Of a stretch of 64,000 nt of DNA, positions 44,917-54,430 are shown one piece after another; position 1 is the first letter of the stretch, and each line of letters begins with the position of its first letter. The notes below the pieces were generated by a model. It was not told the DNA's origin. It saw nothing but the letters and a program-made list of their open reading frames with translations, and ran no database searches. The DNA comes from Sphingobium sp. (GTDB taxonomy: Bacteria > Pseudomonadota > Alphaproteobacteria > Sphingomonadales > Sphingomonadaceae). The stretch covers positions 37,673 to 101,672 of the forward strand of contig JAGRES010000025.1 in NCBI GenBank assembly GCA_020446425.1, in the 5' to 3' direction. The position numbers were made by a program, and so were the translations under genes.

Positions 44917-46065
44917 ATGCTTGATTTCGCACTTGGCGAGACCGCCGATATGATCCGCGAAAGCGCGGAACGTTTTTCCCAGGAACAGATTGCACCGCTC
45001 GCGGCCAAGGTTGACGCCGAGGACTGGTTCCCGCGCAGCGACCTATGGCCTGCCATGGGCGAGCTGGGTCTGCATGGTATTACGGTCGAGGAAGAATGGG
45101 GCGGGCTTGGCCTCGGTTATCTGGAACATGTTATCGCGCAGGAAGAAGTGGCGCGCGCGTCCGCTTCCATCGGTTTGTCTTATGGCGCGCACTCCAACCT
45201 GTGCATCAATCAGATCCGCCGCTGGGCCAATGATGAGCAAAAGCGCCGGTATCTGCCCAAGCTTATTTCCGGCGAACATGTCGGCAGCCTCGCGATGTCT
45301 GAGGCCGGCGCAGGCAGCGACGTCGTTTCGATGAAACTGAAGGCTGAGAAAAAGGGCGATCGCTATATCCTCAATGGCACGAAATTCTGGATCACTAACG
45401 CACCCTATGCCGATGTTCTCGTCGTCTATGCCAAGACCGAGCCGGAGGCGGGATCGAAAGGCATCACGACCTTTCTAATCGAGAAGGGTTTCAAGGGGTT
45501 TTCCATCGGCCAAAAAATCGAAAAGGTCGGCATGCGGGGCAGTCCCACATCCGAGCTCGTATTCGACGACTGCGAAGTGCCCGAAGAAAATGTGATGGGC
45601 CCGCTCAATGGCGGCGTCAAAGTGCTGATGTCCGGCCTCGATTATGAGCGCACTGTACTTTCGGGCATACAGACCGGCATCATGCAGGCCTGCCTCGATG
45701 TCGTGCTTCCCTATATTCGCGAGCGCAAACAGTTCGGCAAGCCCATTGGCGCGTTCCAGCTCATGCAGGCTAAGGTTGCCGACATGGTCGTCGGGCTCAA
45801 CACATCTCGCGCTTATGTCTACGCCGTGGCGCGTGCCTGCGATGCGGGTAAGACGACGCGCTATGACGCGGCAGGCGCGATCCTCTACGCCAGCGAAGCC
45901 GCAGTCCGCGTCGCCAATGAAGCTGTGCAGGCGCTGGGCGGGGCCGGCTATACTAAGGACTGGCCGGTCGAGCGCTATATGCGCGACGCGAAACTGCTCG
46001 ACATCGGCGCAGGCACCAATGAAATCCGCCGTATGTTGATCGGCAGGGAGCTGGTCGGCGCGTGA
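44917..46065 (+). CDS. ivd: Isovaleryl-CoA dehydrogenase
   Basis: FAD enzyme that oxidises isovaleryl-CoA to 3-methylcrotonyl-CoA in leucine degradation. The 382-residue protein has the acyl-CoA dehydrogenase fold with AMSEAGAGSDVVSMKL, FWITNAPYADVLVVYAKT, the LDYERTVLSG helix carrying the catalytic Glu in the position specific to isovaleryl-CoA dehydrogenase, and QALGGAGYTKDWPVERYMRD. The ATG at 44917 follows GTGAGGAT. It is followed by mcc genes, which supports the assignment. Electrons go to ETF. Confidence 0.93.
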   Translation: MLDFALGETADMIRESAERFSQEQIAPLAAKVDAEDWFPRSDLWPAMGELGLHGITVEEEWGGLGLGYLEHVIAQEEVARASASIGLSYGAHSNLCINQIRRWANDEQKRRYLPKLISGEHVGSLAMSEAGAGSDVVSMKLKAEKKGDRYILNGTKFWITNAPYADVLVVYAKTEPEAGSKGITTFLIEKGFKGFSIGQKIEKVGMRGSPTSELVFDDCEVPEENVMGPLNGGVKVLMSGLDYERTVLSGIQTGIMQACLDVVLPYIRERKQFGKPIGAFQLMQAKVADMVVGLNTSRAYVYAVARACDAGKTTRYDAAGAILYASEAAVRVANEAVQALGGAGYTKDWPVERYMRDAKLLDIGAGTNEIRRMLIGRELVGA

Positions 46066-46322
46066 GTCAGACCCTGCTCGATATCCTGCAATATTATGGC
46101 GCGGGCGCAGCCGTGCTCGCTGCCTTCATCGTATCGCTGGATCTTGGGAGGAGCGTTACCGGCTGGGCGTTCGTTCTGTTCGTTACCAGTTCCGTTGCCC
46201 TGATACTATGGGGCTTCCTGCAACAGGACAGTGAAGGGATCGGCTGGCAGAATATCGGCCTGTTCTTCATCAACTGCCTGGGCGTTTATCGTTATCTCAT
46301 CCGTAAGAAGGAGCCGTCATGA
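46062..46322 (+). CDS. CBU_0592-like small membrane protein
   Basis: An 86-residue membrane protein with three hydrophobic stretches (about 14-30, 34-50, 62-80) and a polar C-terminus ([10 protein letters not shown]). The start is GTG, overlapping the ivd stop by four bases, and the stop overlaps the mccB ATG by four. It resembles the CBU_0592 family of unknown function. Its tight embedding in the leucine operon implies co-expression with Ivd and Mcc, though why a membrane protein is there is not clear. Confidence 0.7.
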   Translation: MSQTLLDILQYYGAGAAVLAAFIVSLDLGRSVTGWAFVLFVTSSVALILWGFLQQDSEGIGWQNIGLFFINCLGVYRYLIRKKEPS

Positions 46323-47920
46323 GCGGACCTGTTCTGGCCTCCAGTTATCGCGCCGACGATCCGGCAGCTCAAACGCGAGCAGCCCACAACAAGGCGTTGG
46401 CGGAAGAACTGCGCGTAAAGGTCGCCGAAGCGGCGCTCGGCGGCAACGAACGGTCTCGCGAACGCCATCTCTCTCGCGGCAAGTTGCTGCCAAGAGACCG
46501 CGTGGAGAATCTGCTCGACCCCGGCTCACCTTTCCTTGAAATCGGCCAGCTCACCGCCTGCGACATGTATGAGGGCGAAGTTCCGGGCGCCGGCATCATC
46601 GCAGGCATAGGCCGCGTTTCCGGGCGACAGGTGATGATCGCCTGCAACGACGCCACGGTGAAGGGCGGCACCTATTATCCGATGAGCGTGAAGAAGCATC
46701 TGCGCGCGCAGGAGATTGCCGAGGCAAACCGCCTGCCCTGCATCTATCTGGTCGACAGCGGTGGCGCGAACCTGCCCAATCAGGCAGAGGTTTTCCCCGA
46801 CCGCGATCATTTTGGGCGCATCTTCTTCAACCAGGCGAATATGAGCGCGAAGGGCATCGCGCAGATCGCCTGCGTGATGGGCAGCTGCACGGCGGGCGGT
46901 GCCTATGTGCCTGCTATGTCCGACGAAAGCGTGATCGTGCGCAATCAGGGCACGATCTTTCTCGCTGGCCCCCCGCTGGTCAAAGCCGCGACGGGCGAAG
47001 AAATCAGCGCTGAGGATCTGGGCGGTGGCGATCTGCACACGAAGAAATCCGGCGTGGTCGATCATCTCGCCGAGAATGACGAACATGCGCTCACCATCGT
47101 GCGCGATATCGTCGCCAGCCTGCCGCAGGATTTTACACCTGACGTCAACATGGCGGAGCCGCGCCCGCCGAAATTCGATCCCGAAGAGCTCTACGGCATC
47201 ATCCCTGAAGACGTCCGCGCCCCCTATGACGTGCGCGAGGTGATTGCGCGGATCGTCGACGGGTCGGAGTTTCACGAGTTCAAGGCGCATTATGGCACGA
47301 CACTGGTCTGCGGCTTTGCACATATCTGGGGCATGCCGGTCGCGATCCTCGCCAACAACGGCGTGCTGTTCTCCGAAAGCGCGGTCAAGGGTGCGCATTT
47401 CATCGAGCTGGCCTGCCAGCGGCGTATCCCGCTCTTGTTCCTCCAGAACATCTCCGGCTTCATGGTCGGCGGCAAATATGAGGCCGAGGGCATCGCAAAG
47501 AACGGCGCGAAGCTGGTGACAGCAGTGGCAACGGCAAGCGTACCCAAAGTCACGGTGCTGATCGGTGGCAGCTTCGGCGCGGGCAATTATGGGATGTGCG
47601 GGCGCGCCTATGCGCCACGCTTCCTGTTCACCTGGCCCAACAGCCGGATCAGTGTGATGGGCGGTGAGCAGGCGGCCTCCGTGCTCGCGACCGTGCATCG
47701 CGACGCGGATAAATGGACACCGGAAGAGGCCGAAGCCTTCAAGGCGCCGATCCGCCAGAAATATGAAGATGAGGGCAATCCTTATCACGCCACCGCAAGA
47801 CTTTGGGACGATGGCGTCATCGACCCTGCCCAGACCCGCGACGTGCTGGGTCTTGCTTTCGCCGCCTGTTTGAACGCACCGATACCGGAGGTGCCCCGCT
47901 TCGGGGTGTTCAGAATGTGA
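46319..47920 (+). CDS. mccB: Methylcrotonyl-CoA carboxylase, carboxyltransferase subunit
   Basis: Transfers carboxyl from biotin to 3-methylcrotonyl-CoA, the third mitochondrial-type step of leucine breakdown. The 533-residue protein has the two crotonase-like halves of the carboxyltransferase: [46 protein letters not shown] and [16 protein letters not shown]. These match the MCC beta branch rather than acetyl- or propionyl-CoA carboxylase. It overlaps mccA by one base (47920). Confidence 0.95.
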   Translation: MSGPVLASSYRADDPAAQTRAAHNKALAEELRVKVAEAALGGNERSRERHLSRGKLLPRDRVENLLDPGSPFLEIGQLTACDMYEGEVPGAGIIAGIGRVSGRQVMIACNDATVKGGTYYPMSVKKHLRAQEIAEANRLPCIYLVDSGGANLPNQAEVFPDRDHFGRIFFNQANMSAKGIAQIACVMGSCTAGGAYVPAMSDESVIVRNQGTIFLAGPPLVKAATGEEISAEDLGGGDLHTKKSGVVDHLAENDEHALTIVRDIVASLPQDFTPDVNMAEPRPPKFDPEELYGIIPEDVRAPYDVREVIARIVDGSEFHEFKAHYGTTLVCGFAHIWGMPVAILANNGVLFSESAVKGAHFIELACQRRIPLLFLQNISGFMVGGKYEAEGIAKNGAKLVTAVATASVPKVTVLIGGSFGAGNYGMCGRAYAPRFLFTWPNSRISVMGGEQAASVLATVHRDADKWTPEEAEAFKAPIRQKYEDEGNPYHATARLWDDGVIDPAQTRDVLGLAFAACLNAPIPEVPRFGVFRM

Positions 47921-49770
47921 TGATGAAGTCTCTCCTCATAGCCAATCGCGGCGAGATTGCCTGCCGCATCATCCGCACCGCTCGGCGCATGGGTATCCGC
48001 ACAGTCGCGGTCTATTCCGATGCGGACGCCAATGCGCTGCATGTCCGCTCCGCCGATGAAGCGGTTCATATCGGACCGAGCGCGGCGCGCGAATCCTATC
48101 TCGTCGGTGAGAAGATCATCGCCGCCGCGAAACAGACCGGCGCGGAAGCCATCCATCCCGGCTATGGCTTCCTCAGTGAGAATGCCGAATTCGCGCAGAG
48201 TGTGATGGACGCGGGTCTGATCTGGGTCGGTCCTAATCCCGCCAGCATCACAGCCATGGGTCTGAAAGACGCGGCGAAGGAACGGATGATAGCGGCGGGT
48301 GTACCTGTAACACCCGGCTATCTGGGCGAGGACCAGTCGCCGGACCGGCTGCAATCCGAAGCGGACGCGATCGGCTACCCTGTGCTGATCAAGGCAGTCG
48401 CAGGCGGCGGCGGCAAGGGCATGCGGCGCGTGGATGCGGCGGACGATTTCGCCGATGCGCTAACGAGCTGCAAGCGCGAAGCGGCGTCCAGCTTCGGCGA
48501 CGACCGGGTGCTGATCGAGAAATATATCCTCTCACCCCGGCACATTGAGGTTCAGGTTTTCGGCGACACGCATGGCAATATCGTCCACCTGTTTGAGCGC
48601 GATTGCTCTCTCCAGCGCCGCCACCAGAAAGTGATCGAAGAGGCCCCTGCCCCCGGCATGGACGAACGGACACGTGAAAGCGTTTGCGCAGCCGCTGTCG
48701 CTGCCGCGAAAGCGGTCGATTATGTCGGCGCGGGAACAATCGAGTTCATAGCCGATGCTTCGGAAGGGCTGCACGCTGACCGCATCTGGTTCATGGAGAT
48801 GAACACGCGCCTACAGGTCGAGCATCCGGTCACGGAAGAGATCACCGGGCAGGATCTGGTCGAGTGGCAGTTGCGCGTGGCAAGCGGAGAGCCGCTGCCC
48901 AAGCAGCAGGACGAGCTATCAATCAATGGCTGGGCGATGGAAGCGCGGCTCTATGCCGAGGACCCGGCCAAGGGCTTCCTGCCAAGCACGGGGCGGCTCG
49001 ACATTTTCCACCTCGAACCGGGAGAAGGCGGACGGATTGATACCGGCGTCACCGAAGGTGCGGAGATTTCGCCTTTCTACGATCCCATGATCGCAAAGGT
49101 GATTGCGCATGGCGCTGACCGTGCAGAGGCGATCGCGCATCTTTCCGCCATGCTCGACGACAGCGCCGTCTGGCCGGTAAAAGCCAATGCCGGTTTTCTG
49201 GTCAAGGCGCTGGCGCATCCCGATTTCGCATCGGGTACAGTCGACACCGGCCTGATTGCGCGCGAAGGCGATGCGCTGATGCCGCCGGAACTGCCATCGG
49301 ATAGCGCATTGACGCAGGCGGCGATGGCCATAGTGCCGCAATCGCTGCAAGCCGGGTTCCGCCTGAATGCACAGGACCGGCGCACCGCGCGCTTCCTGCT
49401 GGACGGGCAAGCGGTGGAAGTGACGCTACACGGCCCCGGCGCAACCGATCCTGCTCCTTCCATGCTGGTAGCAGAAGGCGGTCAGGTCTGGCGGCTGGAG
49501 CCTTGGCGCGCGGAAGGCGGACCGGGCGGCCATGCCGGCGACGGTGCGATATTGGCGCCCATGCCGGGCCGCGTCATCGCCGTGGACGTCAAGGCCGGAG
49601 ATACGGTAGCCAAGGGCCAGAAGCTGCTGACGCTGGAGGCGATGAAGATGGAGCACACGCTGACCGCGCCGTTCGACGGCACAGTGGCGGAACTCAATGC
49701 GTCGGCTGGAGCGCAGGTCGAGGTTGAAGCGGTACTGGCACTGATCGAGCCGCAAGGAGACAAGGCGTGA
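47920..49770 (+). CDS. mccA: Methylcrotonyl-CoA carboxylase, biotin carboxylase subunit
   Basis: Biotin-dependent carboxylase of 616 residues: biotin carboxylase domain (1-450: LLIANRGEIACRIIRTARR, AVAGGGGKGMRRV, FERDCSLQRRHQKVIEEAPAP, EMNTRLQVEHPVTE), a linker, and a C-terminal biotinyl domain with EAMKMEH (the biotinylated Lys is at about residue 576). ATG codons at 47920 and 47923 are alternative starts. It pairs with the MccB subunit upstream and shares the operon with ivd. Confidence 0.95.
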   Translation: MMKSLLIANRGEIACRIIRTARRMGIRTVAVYSDADANALHVRSADEAVHIGPSAARESYLVGEKIIAAAKQTGAEAIHPGYGFLSENAEFAQSVMDAGLIWVGPNPASITAMGLKDAAKERMIAAGVPVTPGYLGEDQSPDRLQSEADAIGYPVLIKAVAGGGGKGMRRVDAADDFADALTSCKREAASSFGDDRVLIEKYILSPRHIEVQVFGDTHGNIVHLFERDCSLQRRHQKVIEEAPAPGMDERTRESVCAAAVAAAKAVDYVGAGTIEFIADASEGLHADRIWFMEMNTRLQVEHPVTEEITGQDLVEWQLRVASGEPLPKQQDELSINGWAMEARLYAEDPAKGFLPSTGRLDIFHLEPGEGGRIDTGVTEGAEISPFYDPMIAKVIAHGADRAEAIAHLSAMLDDSAVWPVKANAGFLVKALAHPDFASGTVDTGLIAREGDALMPPELPSDSALTQAAMAIVPQSLQAGFRLNAQDRRTARFLLDGQAVEVTLHGPGATDPAPSMLVAEGGQVWRLEPWRAEGGPGGHAGDGAILAPMPGRVIAVDVKAGDTVAKGQKLLTLEAMKMEHTLTAPFDGTVAELNASAGAQVEVEAVLALIEPQGDKA

Positions 49771-50216
49771 CCGGCAAGTTTTTCGACGACTGGCAGGTCG
49801 GTGAAAGCATCGAACACCCGATCCGCCGCACCGTTACCGAGACGGACAATCTGCTGTTCAGCACGATGACACACAACCCGCAGCCACTGCACATTGACGC
49901 CGAAGCGGCAAAGGCGAGCGAGTTCGGCCAGATCCTCGTCAATGGCACCTTCACCTTCAGCCTGATGGTCGGGCTGAGCGTCGCGGAAACGACGCTCGGC
50001 ACACTGGTCGCCAATCTGGGCTATGACAAGCTGGTCATGCCCAAGCCCGTTTTCATCGGCGACACATTGCGCGCGACGAGCGAAGTGATCGAGAAGCGGC
50101 CGTCCAAATCGCGACCCGGACAGGGCATAGTGACGTGGAAGCACCAGATGCTGAACCAGCGCGATGAAGTGGTGTGCGAATGTCTGCGTAGCGCCCTTTT
50201 GAGAGGTGCTGCGTAA
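49767..50216 (+). CDS. MaoC-family dehydratase
   Basis: A 149-residue hot-dog-fold protein with the MaoC pattern: GESIEHPIRRTVTETDNLLFSTMTHNPQPLHIDAEAA (split here as TMTHNPQPLHID with the catalytic Asp/His), NGTFTFSLMVGLSV and DKLVMPKPVFIGDTLRATSE. Members hydrate enoyl-CoAs. The start is GTG, overlapping mccA by four bases. It might supply the methylglutaconyl-CoA hydration step for this pathway, but a canonical crotonase-type AuaH gene is not in view. Inference only. Confidence 0.85.
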   Translation: MTGKFFDDWQVGESIEHPIRRTVTETDNLLFSTMTHNPQPLHIDAEAAKASEFGQILVNGTFTFSLMVGLSVAETTLGTLVANLGYDKLVMPKPVFIGDTLRATSEVIEKRPSKSRPGQGIVTWKHQMLNQRDEVVCECLRSALLRGAA

Positions 50217-50243
50217 AAGCGTCCTGTCACCCGTCGATCAGTT

Positions 50244-50714
50244 TCAGCGCGCGGACTCCCGCACGGTTTCCATGGCGACAAACGTCGATGTATGGGCGAC
50301 ATGTGGCAGGTTGGAGATTTTCTCGCCCAGCACGATCCTGTATTTACGGATGTCCGACGTCCGCACCTTGAGCAGATAGTCGAAGCTGGACGCGATCATA
50401 TGGCATTCCTCGACCTCCGGGATCTGCCGTACTGCCGCATTAAATTCATTCAACGCAGTCTCGCGCGTGTCGGAGAGCTTCACTTCGGTGAAAGCAACAT
50501 GATCGAGCCCCACCTTGGCCGGGTCAATAATCGCTCGAAATCCGACTATCACGCCGCTTTCCACCAGCCGCCGGACGCGCTGCTGACAGGGGGTCTTGGA
50601 CAACCCAACCTCCTGCGCCAGATCGGTGTAGGTGATGCGTCCATCCCTGCGCAGAACAGCGATGATCTTGCGATCAAATTCATCCATATCGACTTCTAAA
50701 GTGGCATTTTTCAT
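50244..50714 (-). CDS. Lrp/AsnC-family regulator (PutR-like)
   Basis: A 156-residue regulator with an N-terminal winged helix (MDEFDRKIIAVLRRDGRI, TYTDLAQEVGLSKTPCQQRV) and a C-terminal RAM ligand-binding domain (VEECHMIASSFDYLLKVRTSD). It faces putA, and divergent Lrp-type regulators of putA (PutR) that respond to proline are known in alphaproteobacteria. The start could be Met at 50714 or 50687; an upstream ATG at 50738 would overlap a half-site. No N-terminal DNA-binding domain is seen in PutA itself, which fits a separate regulator. Confidence 0.92.
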   Translation of the reverse strand: MKNATLEVDMDEFDRKIIAVLRRDGRITYTDLAQEVGLSKTPCQQRVRRLVESGVIVGFRAIIDPAKVGLDHVAFTEVKLSDTRETALNEFNAAVRQIPEVEECHMIASSFDYLLKVRTSDIRKYRIVLGEKISNLPHVAHTSTFVAMETVRESAR

Positions 50715-50719
50715 ATTAT

Positions 50720-50780
50720 CTGCCTTTATTATATCCATAAATAAGGCGCATATTCCTATCTATAGCCTGAATTAAGGCAG
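50720..50780. promoter_or_regulatory. Three Lrp-type half-sites between regulator and putA
   Basis: CTGCCTTTAT (50720-50729), ATAAGGCGCA (50741-50750) and ATTAAGGCAG (50771-50780) are related elements, the last two being inverted relative to the first. AT-rich DNA lies between them. The layout fits binding of an Lrp-family multimer over the divergent promoters. Confidence 0.45.
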
Positions 50781-50796
50781 ATTGCCACAATGGCGT

Positions 50797-50811
50797 GCGG
50801 TATCATACCGC
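50797..50811. promoter_or_regulatory. Perfect palindrome just before the putA start
   Basis: GCGGTATCATACCGC has 7-base arms around a central C and ends one base before the putA ATG at 50813. It replaces the place of a ribosome binding site; no separate SD is visible. In mRNA it could form a small hairpin controlling translation, or it may be an operator. Confidence 0.4.
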
Positions 50812-50812
50812 C

Positions 50813-53800
50813 ATGTCCGAACCCGCACCCTTCTCTACTTTCGCCCCGCCGGTACGCGAGCCGTCTCCGCTTCGCCGCGCAATTACTGCCGCCTATCGAC
50901 GCCCGGAACCCGAGTGCGTCACAGCACTGCTCGACGCTGCAACGCTGCCTGCAGAAATGCAGGGTACAGCGCAGGCAACCGCACGGGCTCTGATCACCGC
51001 TCTGCGCGCCAAAAAGGCGGACAACGGCGTCGAGAGTCTGGTGCACGAGTTCGCCCTGTCGAGCCAGGAAGGCGTTGCGCTGATGTGCCTTGCCGAAGCT
51101 TTGCTGCGCATTCCCGATGACGCGACCCGCGACGCGCTGATCCGTGACAAGATTGCAGGCGGCGACTGGAAGGCGCATCTGGGCGAAGGACGCTCGCTGT
51201 TCGTGAATGCAGCGACATGGGGCCTCGTCGTCACCGGAAAGCTCGTCGGTAATGTCAATGATCGGAGCCTCTCTGCCGCGCTCACGCGACTGATCGCTCG
51301 ATCCGGCGAGCCGGTGATACGCCGCGCCGTCGATCTGGCGATGCGGATGATGGGCGAGCAGTTCGTCACCGGTGAGACAATCGACGAAGCGCTAAAGCGG
51401 TCGCGGGTCCAAGAGGCCAAGGGCTTCACCTACAGCTATGACATGCTGGGCGAGGCCGCTATGACGGCGCAGGACGCCGCGCGCTATTATGCCGACTATG
51501 AGCGCGCTATTCATGCCATTGGCAAGACGTCAGACGGACGCGGTGTCTATGCAGGCCCCGGCATCTCGATCAAATTATCGGCGCTTCATCCGCGCTATGC
51601 GCGCAGCCAAGCAGACCGGGTGATGAACGAGCTGTTGCCCCGCGTGAAGGCGCTGGCGGCACTGGCAAAGTCCTATGACATCGGCCTCAATATCGACGCG
51701 GAAGAAGCCGACCGGCTGGAGCTGTCGCTCGACATACTAGAAAGCCTCGCGCTCGATCCAGACCTGGCGAACTGGAATGGCCTGGGCTTCGTGGTGCAAG
51801 CCTATGGCAAACGCTGCCCATTCGTGATCGACTGGCTGATCGACCTTGCCCGCCGCGCGAAACGCCGGATCATGATTCGCCTCGTCAAAGGGGCCTATTG
51901 GGATGCGGAGATCAAGCGGGCGCAGGTCGATGGACTGCCCGATTTCCCGGTCTATACCCGCAAGGTTCATACCGACATCGCCTACTATATCGCCTGCGCG
52001 CGAAAGCTGCTCGATGCGCGCGATGTCCTGTTTCCGCAATTTGCCACGCATAACGCCCAGACCCTTGCCGCCGTCTATCATATGGCTGGTCACGATTTCA
52101 TCGTCGGCGATTATGAGTTTCAGTGCCTGCACGGCATGGGCGAACCACTGTATGAGGAGGTTGTCGGCGCCAATCAACTTGACCGCCCCTGCCGTATCTA
52201 TGCACCGGTTGGCACGCATGAAACGCTGCTCGCCTATCTGGTGCGCCGCCTGTTGGAAAACGGAGCCAACTCGTCCTTCGTCAACCGCATTCGCGACCCG
52301 AAGGTGTCGATCGACGAGCTTATCGCCGATCCGGTTGAGCAAGTACGCGCGATGCCAAAGCCCGGCGCCAAACATGATCAGATCGCGCTGCCGGGAGAAC
52401 TGCTGGAGGATCGGCGCAACTCCGCTGGCCTCGACCTGAGCGACGAAAGCGTGCTGGCCGAACTCACGCACGCTCTTCAACAAAGTGCTGAAATACGGTG
52501 GACCGCTGGCAACGAAGGCACGGCGCGCGCCGTCATCAATCCTGCCGATCACCGCGATGCTGTCGGCACGACATATGAAACGTCCCCCGATCAGGCACGT
52601 GCCGCTGTGGCGGCAGCATCAGCTTCGAACTGGATGAGCATTCCCATTGAGGAATGTGCAGATATCCTCGAACGTGCAGCGGATGCGATGCAGGCGCGCA
52701 TGCCGATCATGCTCGGCCTCATCGTGCGAGAAGCGGGCAAGTCGCTGCCAAACGCCATCGCCGAGGTGCGCGAGGCGATAGATTTTATGCGCTATTATGC
52801 AAGCCAAGCCCGGGACAACCTCGCCCATACAAACCCACTCGGTCCGGTCGTCTGCATATCCCCGTGGAACTTTCCGCTGGCGATTTTCACTGGACAAGTC
52901 GCCGCCGCGCTGGTCGCTGGCAACCCGGTGCTTGCCAAGCCCGCCGAGGAAACACCGCTGATCGCCGCCGAGGCCGTGCGCCTGCTGCATGAGGCCGGGG
53001 TACCGGAAGACGCCCTGCACCTCGTATGCGGCGCTGGCAATATTGGCGCCGCGCTGGTCGGCGCGCCGGAAACAGCGGGCGTGATGTTTACCGGATCAAC
53101 TGAAGTCGCCCGCCTGATCCAGGAGCAACTCGCAACCCGCCTTTCGCCGACTGGCAAACCGATCCCGTTTATCGCCGAGACCGGCGGGCAAAACGCGATG
53201 ATCGTCGACAGCTCTGCGCTTACGGAGCAAGTCGTGGCGGATGTGATCGCCTCCGCCTTCGACAGCGCAGGTCAGCGCTGTTCGGCGCTGCGCGTGCTCT
53301 GCCTGCAGGAAGAAATAGCCGACCGCACGCTTGCGATGCTGAAGGGCGCACTCGAAGAGCTGCGCATCGGCAATACGGATCGCCTGTGTGTTGATATCGG
53401 CCCGGTCATCAGCGCCGAAGCGCAGGCCAATATCGAGCGACATATCGCCGGGATGCGCAAACGCGGCCACGCGGTCCATCAACAGGAGCTGCCGCCCGAA
53501 ACCGCACATGGCACTTTCGTACCGCCGACCATCATCGAGCTGGATAATATTTCCGAACTGCAGCGCGAAATATTCGGGCCAGTGCTGCACGTAGTCCGCT
53601 ACAAGCGCGCCAATCTGGATACGCTAATCGACGCGATCAACGCCACCGGCTATGGCCTGACCTTCGGCTTGCACACCCGGCTCGACGAGACGATTGCTCA
53701 TGTCACGGCCCGCGTGAAGGCAGGTAATCTCTATATCAACCGCAATATCATCGGCGCGATTGTGGGGATGCAGCCCTTTGGCGGACGCGGACTTTCCGGC

Positions 53801-54430
53801 ACGGGTCCGAAAGCGGGCGGGCCGCTCTATCTGCGGCGGCTGGTGCGGGAGGCACCCCGGTTCAACGGCAATGCGATCACGATAGACAGCGGGCTCTCCG
53901 AGTTCATTAGCTGGCTGGACGCGCGTAAGGAAAACCAGATGGCCGATGTCGCGCAGGCCATCAGCGCAGCGTCTCCTGTCGGCATGGAAATTGAACTGCC
54001 CGGCCCGGTCGGCGAGCGTAACGTCTATGCGCTGCATCCGCGCGGCACGATCCTGCTGCGTCCCGCAACCCGTAATGGCCTGCTTCACCTGATCGGCGCA
54101 GCACTGGCCACCGGTAATACCATGGTAATCGAAGCCGATGACGAGCTGAATACCCTCATCCACGACATGCCCACTTCGGTCCGGGCGCGTATCGACACTG
54201 CGCCAGAGTCCATCTCCGCTGCGCTTGTCGAAGGCGACGACGACGCCGTGCTCTCAGCTCTGCAGGACATGGCCGAAAGGCCCGGCGCAATCGTTTCGGT
54301 TCACGCCGCCACCTCGGCACACATGCTATCGGCGAACGCCTACTGCCCCTATTGGCTGATCGAAGAAGTCTCTACGTCCATCAACACCACGGCAGCAGGC
54401 GGCAACGCTAGCCTCATCGCTATGGCATGA
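50813..54430 (+). CDS. putA: Bifunctional proline dehydrogenase/P5C dehydrogenase
   Basis: Oxidises proline to glutamate in two steps. The 1205-residue protein has the PRODH barrel at about 180-490 (GVYAGPGISIKLSALHPRYARSQ, RIMIRLVKGAYWDAEIKRAQ, LFPQFATHNAQTLAAV), an aldehyde dehydrogenase at about 540-1030 (the catalytic Cys in AGQRCSALRVL, and EIFGPVLHVVRYK), and a further C-terminal domain typical of type B PutA. It lacks the N-terminal RHH DNA-binding domain. ATG at 50813 is the likely start. It ends inside the convergent esterase gene by 11 bases. Confidence 0.95.
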   Translation: MSEPAPFSTFAPPVREPSPLRRAITAAYRRPEPECVTALLDAATLPAEMQGTAQATARALITALRAKKADNGVESLVHEFALSSQEGVALMCLAEALLRIPDDATRDALIRDKIAGGDWKAHLGEGRSLFVNAATWGLVVTGKLVGNVNDRSLSAALTRLIARSGEPVIRRAVDLAMRMMGEQFVTGETIDEALKRSRVQEAKGFTYSYDMLGEAAMTAQDAARYYADYERAIHAIGKTSDGRGVYAGPGISIKLSALHPRYARSQADRVMNELLPRVKALAALAKSYDIGLNIDAEEADRLELSLDILESLALDPDLANWNGLGFVVQAYGKRCPFVIDWLIDLARRAKRRIMIRLVKGAYWDAEIKRAQVDGLPDFPVYTRKVHTDIAYYIACARKLLDARDVLFPQFATHNAQTLAAVYHMAGHDFIVGDYEFQCLHGMGEPLYEEVVGANQLDRPCRIYAPVGTHETLLAYLVRRLLENGANSSFVNRIRDPKVSIDELIADPVEQVRAMPKPGAKHDQIALPGELLEDRRNSAGLDLSDESVLAELTHALQQSAEIRWTAGNEGTARAVINPADHRDAVGTTYETSPDQARAAVAAASASNWMSIPIEECADILERAADAMQARMPIMLGLIVREAGKSLPNAIAEVREAIDFMRYYASQARDNLAHTNPLGPVVCISPWNFPLAIFTGQVAAALVAGNPVLAKPAEETPLIAAEAVRLLHEAGVPEDALHLVCGAGNIGAALVGAPETAGVMFTGSTEVARLIQEQLATRLSPTGKPIPFIAETGGQNAMIVDSSALTEQVVADVIASAFDSAGQRCSALRVLCLQEEIADRTLAMLKGALEELRIGNTDRLCVDIGPVISAEAQANIERHIAGMRKRGHAVHQQELPPETAHGTFVPPTIIELDNISELQREIFGPVLHVVRYKRANLDTLIDAINATGYGLTFGLHTRLDETIAHVTARVKAGNLYINRNIIGAIVGMQPFGGRGLSGTGPKAGGPLYLRRLVREAPRFNGNAITIDSGLSEFISWLDARKENQMADVAQAISAASPVGMEIELPGPVGERNVYALHPRGTILLRPATRNGLLHLIGAALATGNTMVIEADDELNTLIHDMPTSVRARIDTAPESISAALVEGDDDAVLSALQDMAERPGAIVSVHAATSAHMLSANAYCPYWLIEEVSTSINTTAAGGNASLIAMA

